From Tipula vernalis (lineage: Eukaryota > Arthropoda > Insecta > Diptera > Tipulidae), in assembly GCA_958295665.1 (NCBI GenBank), contig OY282558.1, forward strand, positions 139,046,577 to 139,110,576: DNA of 64,000 nt, written 5' to 3'. Position numbers and translations under genes: made by a program. This document shows, in pieces, positions 34,199-44,230 of this stretch (positions are counted from its first letter, which is position 1; each line of letters starts with the position of its first letter). The notes below the pieces were generated by a model. The model was not told the origin of the DNA, made no database searches, and was given only the letters and a program-made list of their open reading frames with translations.

Positions 34199-34409
34199 TC
34201 TCCCTTTTCTTATATAATATTATAAAGATTACAATGAATAAAACTAATAATGAATATAATTTTAAATGATTAGCTTAACCAAAATTCAAATGATTTCATA
34301 CTATTCCTCCTTTTTTTTTTTTTTTTTTTTATATACGTTATTTCTTCATACTAACTATATATGTAATATAATATTTATGATTAGTTTTAATACTAAGTCA
34401 TGACTGAAC

Positions 34410-36860
34410 TCAAAGATCCAACCTTTGTGGTACTTTACTAACTCTTCCCGATCTAGTTATTGTTTCACCGATACCTTTATTCGACCTCTCACTATTTATA
34501 ACCTGTTTGTCATCACCAGTGCTTTTAACCGTATCTTGTGAACTGTCTTCTATATGTATGAATTTATTTTCACGTTTGATTGGTTCTATCAACCTGGTTT
34601 TGCGAAGATGATAAGAGTTACGTCTGTAACGACTTCCATCATCGGACTGCACTATCACCGATCATGGAGCTCGCAGCTTTTCCATTACTGCCCCTGTAAT
34701 CCAATTTCTAGGACCCATTTGAATACAAACTTTCTCATTGAGTATTGGATCTTGCCGAACCTTCGTGTTTTTATCAGCATAATTTTTTTGCTTGTTTCTT
34801 AGATTGGTTAGATTTTCCTTCACCCCTTGGATTATTTTAGGTTCCAGAAGCTGCTTGCCAATTGGAAGATTTGTTGTTGTCAATCTGCTCACTAGCCTTT
34901 GATTGGGAGACTCTAGGCAATTATCTCTAGGTGTATTACGCATATTTTGTAGTGCAAGATAGAAATCCGTATTGTCTTTGACGCATTTTTTCATCATTAG
35001 TTTAGCTGTCTGAACTGCTCGTTCTGCCAAACCATTTGCTCTTGGAAACTGAGGACTCGATGTCTTGTGCTCAAAATTCCACTTTTTGCTGAATTCCAAA
35101 AATTCTCTAGCCGAATATTGAGGACCATTATCACTTTCCAGTATTCTAGGTGTACCATGGGTAGCAAATATTTTCTTTAATATTTTTATTACCTCGGCTG
35201 ACATCATGTTATTAAGTTTCTCTATTTCGAAGAAACCGGAGTAACTGTCCACCACCACTAAATACGTTTCACCATTTAAGTGAAACAGGTCTGTTGCCAC
35301 TATTTCAAATGGTAGACTTGGAACTTCTTTACTCATAATAGGTTCTTTGATATTACTTTTTTGTGTTTGCTGACACATTGCACATTGTTCTACGAAGTCA
35401 ATCGTATCCTGTGTTAACCCTTTCCAGTAGAATAATTGACGAGCTCTTTTCATCGTTGATTGTATACCATGATAACCTGTATGTACAGCAGCTAACGTCT
35501 TTTTTATTCGAGCCTTAGGCACTATTATTTTTTCCCCTTTAAATAAGATATCATCGTATACTGCCAGTTCCTCTTTAAAATTTGCAAAATGTTCAATATC
35601 TCTTGGTATTTCTGAATTATTCTCAGGCCAGCCTTCCAAGATATAACTTTTCAATGTCTGAAGGTGTGTTTCGTTTTCTATTTCTGCCCTCAAATTTTCT
35701 ATTGCATTGTCCGACATTGGGACAATTACACTAATTTCCAGATCTTCTTGTTCCGTTTGCTTTGGATTATCACAATCACGACTTAAAGCATCTGCTAATG
35801 GTATATCTCTCCCTTTTTTGTATATTTTTTGAAGTGAATATGGCAGTATATCAAACAAAATTCTTTGAAGCCGAGCAGGAGCAGACTGAATTGGCTTTTT
35901 GAATATCGATTCCAAAGGTTTATGATCTGTCTCAATAATCAATTTTTTCCCATGTATATACTCATGAAATTTTTTAACTGAGAAACGTATTGCTGTAGCT
36001 TCCTTTTCTATTTGTGGGTAGTTTTGTTCACACTCACTTAATGATCTTGATGCATATGCGACCGGGTGCTCATCCTGAATCAATACCGCCCCGACTGCAT
36101 TTTTACTGGCATCCACCGATAATGTCACATCCTTGTTAACGTCATAATATTTCAAAACTGGTGCTGTTATTAATAGATTTTTTATTTTCTCAAAAGCTTG
36201 ATCTTGCTCTACTTCCCATACAAATTCTGTATTTTTCTTGATCAATTTTCTTAGCGGTTCTGTTATTTCCGAACAGTTTGGAATAAACTTAGCTATATAA
36301 GTGATCATTCCCAGCATACGTTGAATCTGTTTCACTGTAGTAGGCTTACGTAATGTTAAAATAGTTGCAATTTTTTCTGGATCTATCTCCAGTCCTCTAT
36401 TTGATACTATGTGATCCAAAAACTTAACATTTGATTTGTTAAATAGACATTTGTCTCTGTTTAATTTGATTCCAGCTTTTTCTCTTCTATCAATTACTCG
36501 CTGAGTATAAGTAACCAACACATCTCTCGTAGAAACATGAACTAGTATGCCATCCATTGAGCACTCAACATTTCTACATCCCTCTAGTAGCTGGTTCATC
36601 ATCTGCTGGAACACTTCAGGTGCTGATGCCAAACCAAATGGTAACCTCAAACACGTATATCTTCCCCACGGAGTGCCAAATGCCAAATATTTCTGACTTC
36701 GTTCAGTAACAGGTATTTGCAAAAACCCCTTCTTGCAATTAATAAGCGTGAAAAATTTAGAATTAGCAATTGTTGCTGATATTTCCTCTAATGTCTTCAG
36801 CGGATGGTGCCTTCTCAAGATATTTTTATTTACTTGGCTTTGATCCATACAAATTCTGAA
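34410..36860 (-). pseudogene. Gypsy-type pol: partial reverse transcriptase, RNase H, integrase
   Basis: The frame opens inside the reverse transcriptase (RICMDQSQVNK). It has KKGFLQIPV, FGTPWGRYTCLRLPFGLASAP and GLEIDPEKI. The active-site YxDD is replaced by SMDG in VECSMDGILVH. RNase H follows (LSVDASKNAVGAVLI, AYASRSLS, ETDHKPLESI). The integrase has an HHCC finger (HTGYHG, CAMCQQ) and the DDE core: VATDLFHLNG, ESDNGPQYS and NGLAERAVQTAK with its Glu. A stop after KLRAP at 34662 separates the C-terminal tail (MIVQSDDGSRYRRNSYHLR). The damaged polymerase site and the missing front make it inactive. Confidence 0.87.
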
Positions 36861-36910
36861 CCAATAATTTGAATCAAATAAACTTCATCATCCATGTCAC
36901 TATTAACATG

Positions 36911-37724
36911 TTAATTCTCAACCACATTTGCTGTATTCTTTCTAAAATTGTTTCTTCTACATGCAATCTTAAAATGATTAAATTTACCACAATTCAAGCA
37001 TTTTTCACCAAATGCTGGACATTGTGTTTTACTTGGCATGTGTTTTCTCTTACAATATTGACACTCAATTAATTTATTTTTATTTAAACTTTGAGAACTA
37101 CTACTAACATTTTTATTTTTGTACTCACTCAAGTTATTTGCATTGTTGGACCTATTTTTGCCTATAAAGTCCACCAATTGTTCCGTGTTCGATGACATTG
37201 TCGACATTTGTCGTGTTGCAATTTCATTTGATCTGCACATACCTATTGCTTTTTCCAGCGTTAAGTTCTCCTCTGACAGCAATCTTTCCCTGATTTTCTG
37301 CGAATGCACCCCAATTACAACCTTGTCCATTAGTAGTTCATCCTCTAATTGTCCAAATTTGCATTTGATTATTTGTGCTCTACTGCTCATCAAAAATTCC
37401 TTAAACGTTTGATCCTCTTTTTGCACTATTGTGTTAAATACATAACGTTCAAATGTTATATTTGATTTTGGATTGAAATATGTCTTGAACTTTTCTTTCA
37501 ATACACTGCATTTTTTGTCTTCATCTTTGATTTGGAACGTCTTAAAAATATTTTGCGCTGCTGGTCCTATTGTCGTCATGAACATCGCAAATTGCACGAT
37601 CTCCGATTTTTTCTCTAACTCTATGGCTGCTGCATAGAATTCAAATTGATCCAACCACTAATCATAATCTGTGCCACTTGGAAGCACTATTAATGGCTTT
37701 GGTGCTTTAATGCCTTCCATTTTA
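36911..37724 (-). pseudogene. Gypsy-type gag
   Basis: Gag starts near 37724 (MEGIKAPKPLIVLPSGTDYD). An in-frame TAG just before WLDQFEFYAA interrupts it. The 247-codon frame that follows has a capsid-like helical region (FERYVFNTIVQKEDQTFKEF) and two zinc knuckles (CQYCKRKHMPSKTQC and CLNCGKFNHFKIAC). After VVEN another stop intervenes. About 25 residues that look like the approach to a protease (DDEVYLIQIIGSE) are then joined directly to reverse transcriptase, so the protease has been deleted. Confidence 0.83.
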
Positions 37725-38143
37725 TTATTACACGTCGTATGTTATTTATTCGTATGTCTCTGTATATACTTATATCCCCGTATATCACAAAATAAAATCA
37801 CTCAAAGCATGGCATCCATCCTTGGATTTTTCTCAATAATTTTTTGCGTTCAATTATCTTTTGAATTAATGCCCATCCAGATCTGCTATTAACTTTAACT
37901 TAATTATCACGCTTTTTTTTTTTTTTTTTTTTATAATATTCACTTCTTATTATTTTTAACACGAATTTTAATTGGATTACTATTATTTGTATCTCCGTTT
38001 ATCCTTTTAATTAATGATCATCCGCGTCTATTTTTACTTTAATATTGATTATCGCACTTTTTTATCTGATAATATTAATTTCTTCTCATTTTATCACTCA
38101 TTTTAATTGGACTCATTATAATTTTTCTCTTCTTAAAACTTTA

Positions 38144-38153
38144 TCTGACACCA
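38144..38153 (-). other. primer binding site of the small Gypsy-type element
   Basis: TGGTGTCAGA on the minus strand starts directly at the LTR edge with no spacer. This is the complement expected for the 3' end of a tRNA-Leu (ending TGACACCA). The match weakens after ten bases. Confidence 0.65.
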
Positions 38154-38309
38154 TGTAATGAAAGGCTTGGTGTTACGTTTTAGACTGGCTTTTATTCAAT
38201 TCAGTTCAGTGTATCGACATTACTGTATAACAATATTAAGTATAACAATATACTGTATAACAGTTGGAACACTAGTTCCAATGCTAAGCACAAGATATCG
38301 CTTGTGACA
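38154..38309 (-). repeat. 5' LTR of the small Gypsy-type element
   Basis: A 156-bp LTR with TG...CA ends, nearly identical to the left LTR. The low divergence suggests a fairly recent insertion, although the internal deletion shows that it moved or decayed as a defective copy. Confidence 0.9.
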
Positions 38310-38352
38310 AATAGGATACCTTTACTATATGTACATGTATTAAAATCTAAAC

Positions 38353-38518
38353 CTGGGGGGCTATTTATGAATTCGATTCGAACGTATTCGACTCTTCGAA
38401 GTATAACATTCATAACAGGTTTAAATAAGAAACGAAAGAATCCGATTCAGTTCAAATAAGAATTCAATACTTCGAAGACTCGAATACGTTCGAATTGAAT
38501 TCACAAATAGCCCCCCTG
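38353..38518. mobile_element. MITE with CTG target duplication, copy 2
   Basis: A 160-bp unit (38356-38515) has long terminal inverted repeats, GGGGGCTATTTATGAATTCG at the left and its near-complement ending AAATAGCCCCC at the right. ACGTATTCGACTCTTCGAAG also pairs. CTG lies on both sides. It is the same family as 32753-32908, but better preserved. Confidence 0.82.
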
Positions 38519-38985
38519 CACAGTGGATTTAAACCTTTTGCATGTGTAGCAAAAGTAGCCTATATATTGAATTAGGAGTACGCTAATTTTATTTTTATTT
38601 TTCTAGCTGCAGCCCAAAAGGCTGTTAATTTCCTCACAAAAGTTATTCCGAGATATTCTGTGAACGGATCTTAAGCTCTTGTTATAATTCTTTTGGGATT
38701 TAAGGAATCTATCCTAATCAGATTGAAGATTAGTTGTTTAAGCTCTATTGTTCAACTTTCTAGTTTCTTTCTTTAACCTTCTAAGGTCAGAGCAAGTGCT
38801 TATTAACAAGTGGAGAAGAGTTATCGAAAGCGGCAGATGTAGCTTGCAATTCAATGTCTTTAGTCAACCAAGTGCTAGTTGAAGAATTATGAATTGTAAC
38901 ATGCTTAGAAGAGAGTAGTTCTCAATGGTTTAAATTCCGATTACGTTATGGTTTAAACGGTGGTCTTTTAAGGTTAATATTTATT
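38519..38985. other. NAPRT intron 1, no recognised element
   Basis: No coding remnant or repeat recognised between the MITE and the next LINE. Confidence 0.4.
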
Positions 38986-39917
38986 TATTTACTAATTCTC
39001 TTAAACCATACAAAATTACAAAACTAAAAATACAAAAGATTGAAATTTATGGCAAGAAGATAGGTTTCCTTTATCAAGGACAGTGTTGGAAACCTCTCAA
39101 ATTAAAACTAAAACAATTGGAGGGGGTCAAATTAAAATAATAATTATAATAATAGCAAAAACCAAAATAAAAACATAAGAAACAAATTAAACAAAATTAA
39201 AAGAGATATAACAAAAGTAAAAAATGAAAAATAAAAATTATTTCTTTCAAATAACCAACCTTCCACCATCTTCAAAAATGAATTAGTGGAGATCAGTGAT
39301 CGGATATGTAATGGAACGCAATTAATGAAGTATGGACCAATGACTAGTTTCGGTATTAAAAGTTGGTATTTCAAAAAACAATTTGTTATTGTTACGGAAA
39401 ATTATTCGCAGAAACAAACCTCACTACCCTCTGACCACTACGAGAATAAAACAAACGAAGAACTCAAAAAACATAAAGATGTTGCAGAGGAAAAATTTTA
39501 TTCGCAACATAAACTGGCCAACAGGAATCAGTACGGCTCAAAAAAAAACATGGACGAATAATTTGGTTTTGTAACGTGATTAAAGGAATTAACGTACAAT
39601 TAAAAGCATCACTCCAACTCAAACGAGAGCCAACACAAGCATGAGAAAAACTTAATAAAATAGATTGCGAACAATAAGAGCGCAGCATATAGATGGCACG
39701 AAAAACATAACCCAATTGACTTTCTAATTGCTGAATATACAACTTCCAATTGAAGCCAACATCCAGGTGTAGACCGAGGTATCTGAAGGACTTGACAATT
39801 TCAATTTTTAAACAATCATTATTACAATTTAGAAAATTACATTTAGAATGGTGGTAGATAAATTTAGGCATATAATTCAACAAAGGGTCCCCAGATAACA
39901 TGAAAAACATAATTTTA

Positions 39918-40691
39918 GTCTTCTCACTTATTATTATTATTATTGGAGGGCCATGCGGGCGATCAGCCACATCGCACTGCGACCTAAAAGATCTATTGTG
40001 CTGGACCCTGCTTAATTATCCGTCCAGTCAATATTCAGGTTCTTAATGAACCTGACAATACTGCCTCCCAGTACGTGATACATACTATCTGGGCTTATTG
40101 CTCTCCCTCCTAGATGTTTACTAAAGCATGTAGTTCCGCTAGAAAGACGGTAGCATTGGAGCCCGAGGGCTTCGAGAGGGTTGTCCCACTCCCGTATATT
40201 CCTACTTCTGCCCCATATTCCGTTTGATTTTACTCTTGTTGCTGGCTACCAGTTGCTGGGAATTGCAAATCGCCTGTAGGTCACCCAGCTTTACTACAGG
40301 AAGGCTAAATAAAACTGGAGGGTGCGTGGTATCCAGAGTCCGCATATTTTGTACTGATTAACCTATCAGCCATTCATCCATCGGCATATGCTGTTCCACC
40401 TTAGATTATGGTTTTTTGTCAAGGTTTTCTCCTTTAGCGCCGTACTTTAGCCAAAAATGTGCCAAATGGCCTTAGTTACCAGTGGTGGCCACGAGGACGC
40501 AGCACGTACACTTGCGAATTGTGAACAGGTTCCCCTTACACAATTGTACCCATCACGCAGCTGCGTAATGACAAGACCAGAACAGCTCACGTGATGCGCA
40601 CCCTACTGGAAGGTTACGGAGCTGGTAGATTAATCTACTCAACTTTGGTGTCCTTCCTCCAATAGACGCCAAACCACCGTCTTCTCACTTA
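39918..40691 (-). mobile_element. non-autonomous LOA derivative, copy 2
   Basis: A 748-bp insert (39931-40678) lies between two copies of GTCTTCTCACTTA. Like the copy at 22477-23247 it starts GGTGGTTTGGCGTCTATTGG on the minus strand and ends in the LOA 3' UTR and (TAA)n tail. Near 40130-40230 it keeps a short part of the RNase H coding region. The two copies share both termini and all internal joints, but sit in unrelated targets. They therefore descend from one deleted founder that has moved, rather than from separate deletions. Confidence 0.88.
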
Positions 40692-40762
40692 GAATCATAT
40701 CATGCCGATCAAACCAAACTCGTAGCAATTTTAAATCATAGTTGATATCCGTAGAGACATTA

Positions 40763-42079
40763 TACAGGGTGGCTGATGAATTTTGCTACATTAAGAAACT
40801 CAAATAATTTTTTTTTCAGTGTATGGAATTCATTTTTCTTTTATTCATGTTAAAGCTCATTCAATTTTATTAAATATAGCTTAATTAGTTTTAAAAATAA
40901 TGGAATTTAAATACCCCCCCTGCTCGTTGATGCATGTGCGGCATCTTACCAAAAAGTTGTTCATTACTGCTTGGAGAGTTGAGACAGGAATAGCCGCAAT
41001 TGTTTCTCGAATGGATTGCCTTAGTTCATTCAAATTTGTTGGTTTTGCTTTGTAGACTTCCTGTTTGCAATAACCCCACAAGAAAAAGTCAGGTGCAGTA
41101 AGGTCAGGCGACCTGGGTGGCCAACGGAATGTGGAGTTTCTGCTTATCAGTTTATTGGGAAATTTTCGTCGCAATTCTGTCATAACAGGTTGGGCTATGT
41201 GAGGAGCTGCACCATCTTGCTGAAACCACACAGAGTTGAAAGAAATTCTCCTTCGGCGTAATTCTGGATAGAAAAACTCTCTCAACATGCTCAAGTAACG
41301 GTCTCCAGTAACCGTAACGGTGTGACCGTTTTCTTCGAAGAAGTAGGGCCCGACAATGCAGCGTGATGAAACTGCACACCACACTGTGACACGAAGTGGA
41401 TGCAATTCCGTCTCATGGAGTAACTGTGGGTTGGAAGCACTCCATATTCGACAATTTTGTTTGTTTATGTTGCCGTTTAAATCGAAATGGGCCTCGTCAG
41501 ACATGAAAAGACAGTTCAACATGTTTCCATCCTCTTCCACCATTTGAAGCATCTTCTGGCAAAATTCCAAGCGAATCGGCAAGTCTGCAGCGTTCAGTTT
41601 GTTGGCCAATTGAATTTTATATGGGAATAAGTCCAAATCTTTGTGCATAATTGACTGTAATGACTGTCTGCTTATACCCATTTGAGCAGATAAGCTTCTT
41701 GTCGAAACACGTGGATTGTTTTGTATGGCAGCAGCTACAGCAGCGATTGTTTCCTCCGTTCGAACTGAAGGGTTTCGATGGTAAGGTCTTCTGTTGACTG
41801 TCCCATGCTCGGCAAAATTGTTTACAAGTCTCATTATGGTCCATCTGCTCGGAGGATTGCCGCCAAACGTGCGCCTGTACTCTCTTTGAACCGAAACTAC
41901 GGACTCCAGAGCGTGATAGCGGCGGACAATCCAAATTCTTGTTTCAGTGTCCCAGTTATCCATTTTTGTTAAATGTAAAAGTCAATCTGCAAAATAAAAA
42001 AAAAATTAACTAGATTCATTGAATAGAAAAAAAGTTATTGAATTTTTTTTTGGTAGCGGCTTTCATCAGCCACCCTGTA
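40763..42079 (-). mobile_element. Tc1/mariner-type transposon, apparently complete
   Basis: The element spans 40765-42077 (1313 bp). Both ends begin CAGGGTGGCTGATGAA, continue as imperfect inverted repeats ending in GCTAC, and are flanked by TA, the target duplication of this superfamily. The single gene is on the minus strand. It was inserted into a CR1/Daphne-like LINE, whose frame is restored when the element and one TA are removed. Confidence 0.93.
40881..41963 (-). CDS. Tc1/mariner-type transposase, intact frame
   Basis: The frame has 360 codons without a stop, starting MDNWDTETRIWIVRRYHALE. Residues 1-110 form paired helix-turn-helix regions, including PSRWTIMRLVNNFAEHGTV and VSTRSLSAQMGISRQSLQSI, which would bind the inverted repeats. 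The catalytic DDD/E core follows: first Asp in FMSDEAHFDLNG, second in WFQQDGAAPHIA, third in PPRSPDLTAPDFFLWGY. Counting to the first Asp of the last block gives 36 residues between the second and third acids, against 34 in classical mariner or Tc1. Counting to the second Asp gives 41. The start lies 114 bp from the nearer element end. With all residues present, this is the only transposase in the window that could still work. It may belong to a less-known IS630/Tc1/mariner family. Confidence 0.9.
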   Translation of the reverse strand: MDNWDTETRIWIVRRYHALESVVSVQREYRRTFGGNPPSRWTIMRLVNNFAEHGTVNRRPYHRNPSVRTEETIAAVAAAIQNNPRVSTRSLSAQMGISRQSLQSIMHKDLDLFPYKIQLANKLNAADLPIRLEFCQKMLQMVEEDGNMLNCLFMSDEAHFDLNGNINKQNCRIWSASNPQLLHETELHPLRVTVWCAVSSRCIVGPYFFEENGHTVTVTGDRYLSMLREFFYPELRRRRISFNSVWFQQDGAAPHIAQPVMTELRRKFPNKLISRNSTFRWPPRSPDLTAPDFFLWGYCKQEVYKAKPTNLNELRQSIRETIAAIPVSTLQAVMNNFLVRCRTCINEQGGYLNSIIFKTN

Positions 42080-42879
42080 CAAACATGACCCCGAATAACT
42101 TAAAGCCATACCGTCCGCAAAGGCTATTATTTTTCCACGTAGACCCAGGCTAAAAATATCATTTATATAAATTAAAAGAAGTATTGGACCCAAGACAGAA
42201 CCATGAGAAACACCACAATTCAATGTAAAAGGAATACTAAAGGAACTTTGTATTTTAACCTTGTAAGACCTATTACTCAGGTAAGAGGCAAACCATTTTT
42301 GTGAAATACCTCTAAAACCGATAGAATCTAGCTTATTAAGAATAAGTTATGGTCAGCCATATCAAATGCTCGTTTAATGTCAATGAAAACAACTCCATCC
42401 TCAAGCTTATCATTCAAATGAAGATAAACATCATTAAGAAATTCAACCAAGGCAGACTCAGTACTTCTACCAGATCTAAAGCCGTACTGATTGTCACTTA
42501 AAAAATTATGTTTAGCAAGGTATTTATCTATTCGAGGTTTCATGGCTTTTTCAATTATTTTTAAGATAATAGGTTGAAGAGCAATAGGACAGAAGTTTTC
42601 TTTGAGCAAGCGATTAGCTTTTTTATGCAGTGGAATAACAAATGAAGTTTTCAAAATATCCGGGACAAGACCAACAGAAAAACTGTCATTAACAAGAACA
42701 AAAAGAACCGGAGAAACAAATTCGCCAACATGGTTAAAACTTCATCACAGTCAACTGGCGCAATAAAAAACGAATCACCAAAATCATAATTACCACTTAA
42801 ATTACAAGCATACGGTAATGAAAAATTCAACTTCAACTCATTAACAATTCTTAAAAATAGAAAATTCATTGGCAATTAA

Positions 42880-44230
42880 AGCGGAATCAATAGAAATTTG
42901 ACGATTATTTGATAAAATATCAAAAGAGATGCACCTATGATCAGAGAGTGTCATTCGTCACCCTCCAGTTTAAAACTAAATCAACAATAGACATCGAACA
43001 CGAACTGACATCAACCGTTCCACACAGCCTCTATTGAAGTATCTCAAGTTCAACAATGCTTAAATAGTTGAGCAGAGGAGAAACTCTATTGCTAACATTC
43101 GTACGGCGAATTATAAGCGGGATACTTTTATCTTTACACCACCTTACGACTCTGATTAGATATTCAGAAGAAGGAGGATAACCAGAGTCATACGGTAGAT
43201 ATACTGAAGCTATAGCCACTTCAGAATAAGATAAGTCGGATGCGATATTGATAAGTAGAGTCGCAAGATCAGCAGAACTGTACTCATGGATCTCTAAAAT
43301 AAAAAATACTATCATTAGGAATATTAAGTTCACAAACGGAACCATCAAGAACCTAAGGTTTCTGAATGGAACCTGTACCTGTGTGCGATATAGCAAGCAG
43401 CTTCCTCAAATGAAGCTGATTTGCTTTGGTGCAAGTTGATCTGTTTTATATCAAGAATGGAAGTGATGATAAATGCCTAACATACGAATAGAAAAGTTAA
43501 GGTCCAGAGATGATATTGAACAGGATCCTCTCTGAAACGTGCTGAAGACAGAGGTCGGAACCAGTAATAAACTCGAAGATCTTGAGGTCTACCTGGAGAA
43601 CAATTGATAGGCGATTAGCCTTCCGTTTATATCGGACAACCTTCCAACCATTGGTCGAGACATTTTAATTCACCAAACCAATTTTCGTAATTACCACACT
43701 AGGATCATCTGGTGGACCTGGTATCCATGTATGAATAATAAGGGGTTTCGGAGGATTACCAACCGATAGCTGACAACCAATCCAAATAGCCTTAATCTTA
43801 TCAACCTCTCATAAAACCATTTAAAGGTTTCATCGTTGCTACGTTTTCAAATAAAAACGCTATCATTTAGATAGCAACTCTGCTTAAGAGGTACGTTTCC
43901 ATACGGAAAATTCCCAACTTATTTTCATTCAGAAAGATTTCCGGGTTATTGTCTCGCACACACATTTTTTCATAAGTTCGCGCCCTTTTAGCAGCCATTT
44001 CAGGTTCAGGGCATTTCAGGAGATATTTGGAAACCTAGCAATAGAGCCAAGAAGCAGACCTGACATCTTCCGTTGCAAGCGTTGTCGGTTATTTTTGGTT
44101 GGGTTTAGTAGCAAAACCCTCACTATCCGATTTCCAAAGGTTGCTCTTTGAAACCTATAGTACTTCGGAATCTAAGCCTAGGTCATCGACCCCAGCATCG
44201 GACTCAGAGACTGATCCCATCATATACGCC
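42880..44230 (-). pseudogene. LOA-like LINE remnant: ORF1 and endonuclease pieces
   Basis: Reading leftward on the minus strand, 44225-44040 gives an acidic stretch (SVSESDAGVDDLGLDSEV, then KSDSEGFATKPNQK). The 43780-43690 region reads WIPGPPDDPSVVI, near the end of an ORF1. Then 43240-43130 reads IASVYLPYDSGYPPSSEYLI and CKDKSIPLII of an endonuclease, and 42950-42890 reads LSDHRCISFDI, the endonuclease end. The order matches the 5' part of an LOA-like element, the part missing from the copy at 496-3951. Many stops show age. It abuts but is not part of the CR1/Daphne-like LINE. Confidence 0.6.

Larger units (their letters stand above)
34052..38314 (-). mobile_element. small Gypsy-type LTR retrotransposon with both LTRs and 5-bp duplication
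   Basis: The element spans 34057-38309, with AATAG on both sides (34052-34056 and 38310-38314). Its LTRs are short, 142 and 156 bp, with TG...CA ends; the right one has a 14-bp repeat expansion. The coding strand is minus. A primer site, TGGTGTCAGA, directly follows the 5' LTR (38144-38153) and fits a tRNA-Leu 3' end. A purine tract, AAAAGGGAGA, precedes the 3' LTR. Gag and pol remain, but protease and the first part of the reverse transcriptase are deleted. At 4.25 kb it is shorter than intact relatives for that reason. Confidence 0.9.
39464..42654 (-). pseudogene. CR1/Daphne-like reverse transcriptase (split)
   Basis: The first part has FVIPLHKKANRLLKENFCPI, SDNQYGFRSGRSTESALVEF and motif A VVFIDIKRAFDMADH. 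After a small gap come GVSHGSVLGPILLLIYINDI (motif B, with His for Gln) and KIIAFADGMALSYSG. The FADD box has become FADG, so a catalytic Asp is lost. After the two insertions the thumb reads SFRYLGLHLDVGFNWKLYIQ and ends with the CVGSRLSWSDAFNC region. There is no RNase H. The changes in motifs B and C make the enzyme inactive. Confidence 0.77.
38986..42878 (-). mobile_element. CR1/Daphne-like LINE, interrupted twice
   Basis: Minus-strand reverse transcriptase pieces lie at 42654-42328, 42223-42080, 40764-40679 and 39930-39464, in the correct order. The gaps are two later insertions: a non-autonomous LOA derivative (39931-40678) and a mariner-like transposon (40765-42077). Removing both, with one copy of each target duplication, restores one reading frame across both junctions. 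The 3' end probably lies near 38985-39000 on the left, where TTTATTTATTTA occurs. The N-terminal part is decayed. The palm motifs resemble CR1, Daphne and related clades, which I cannot separate by eye. Confidence 0.75.

Noticed and set aside
38353..38518. MITE copy 2 as part of the adjacent Gypsy-type element
   Set aside because: The Gypsy-type element ends at 38309 with its own AATAG duplication; the MITE has separate ends and CTG flanks.
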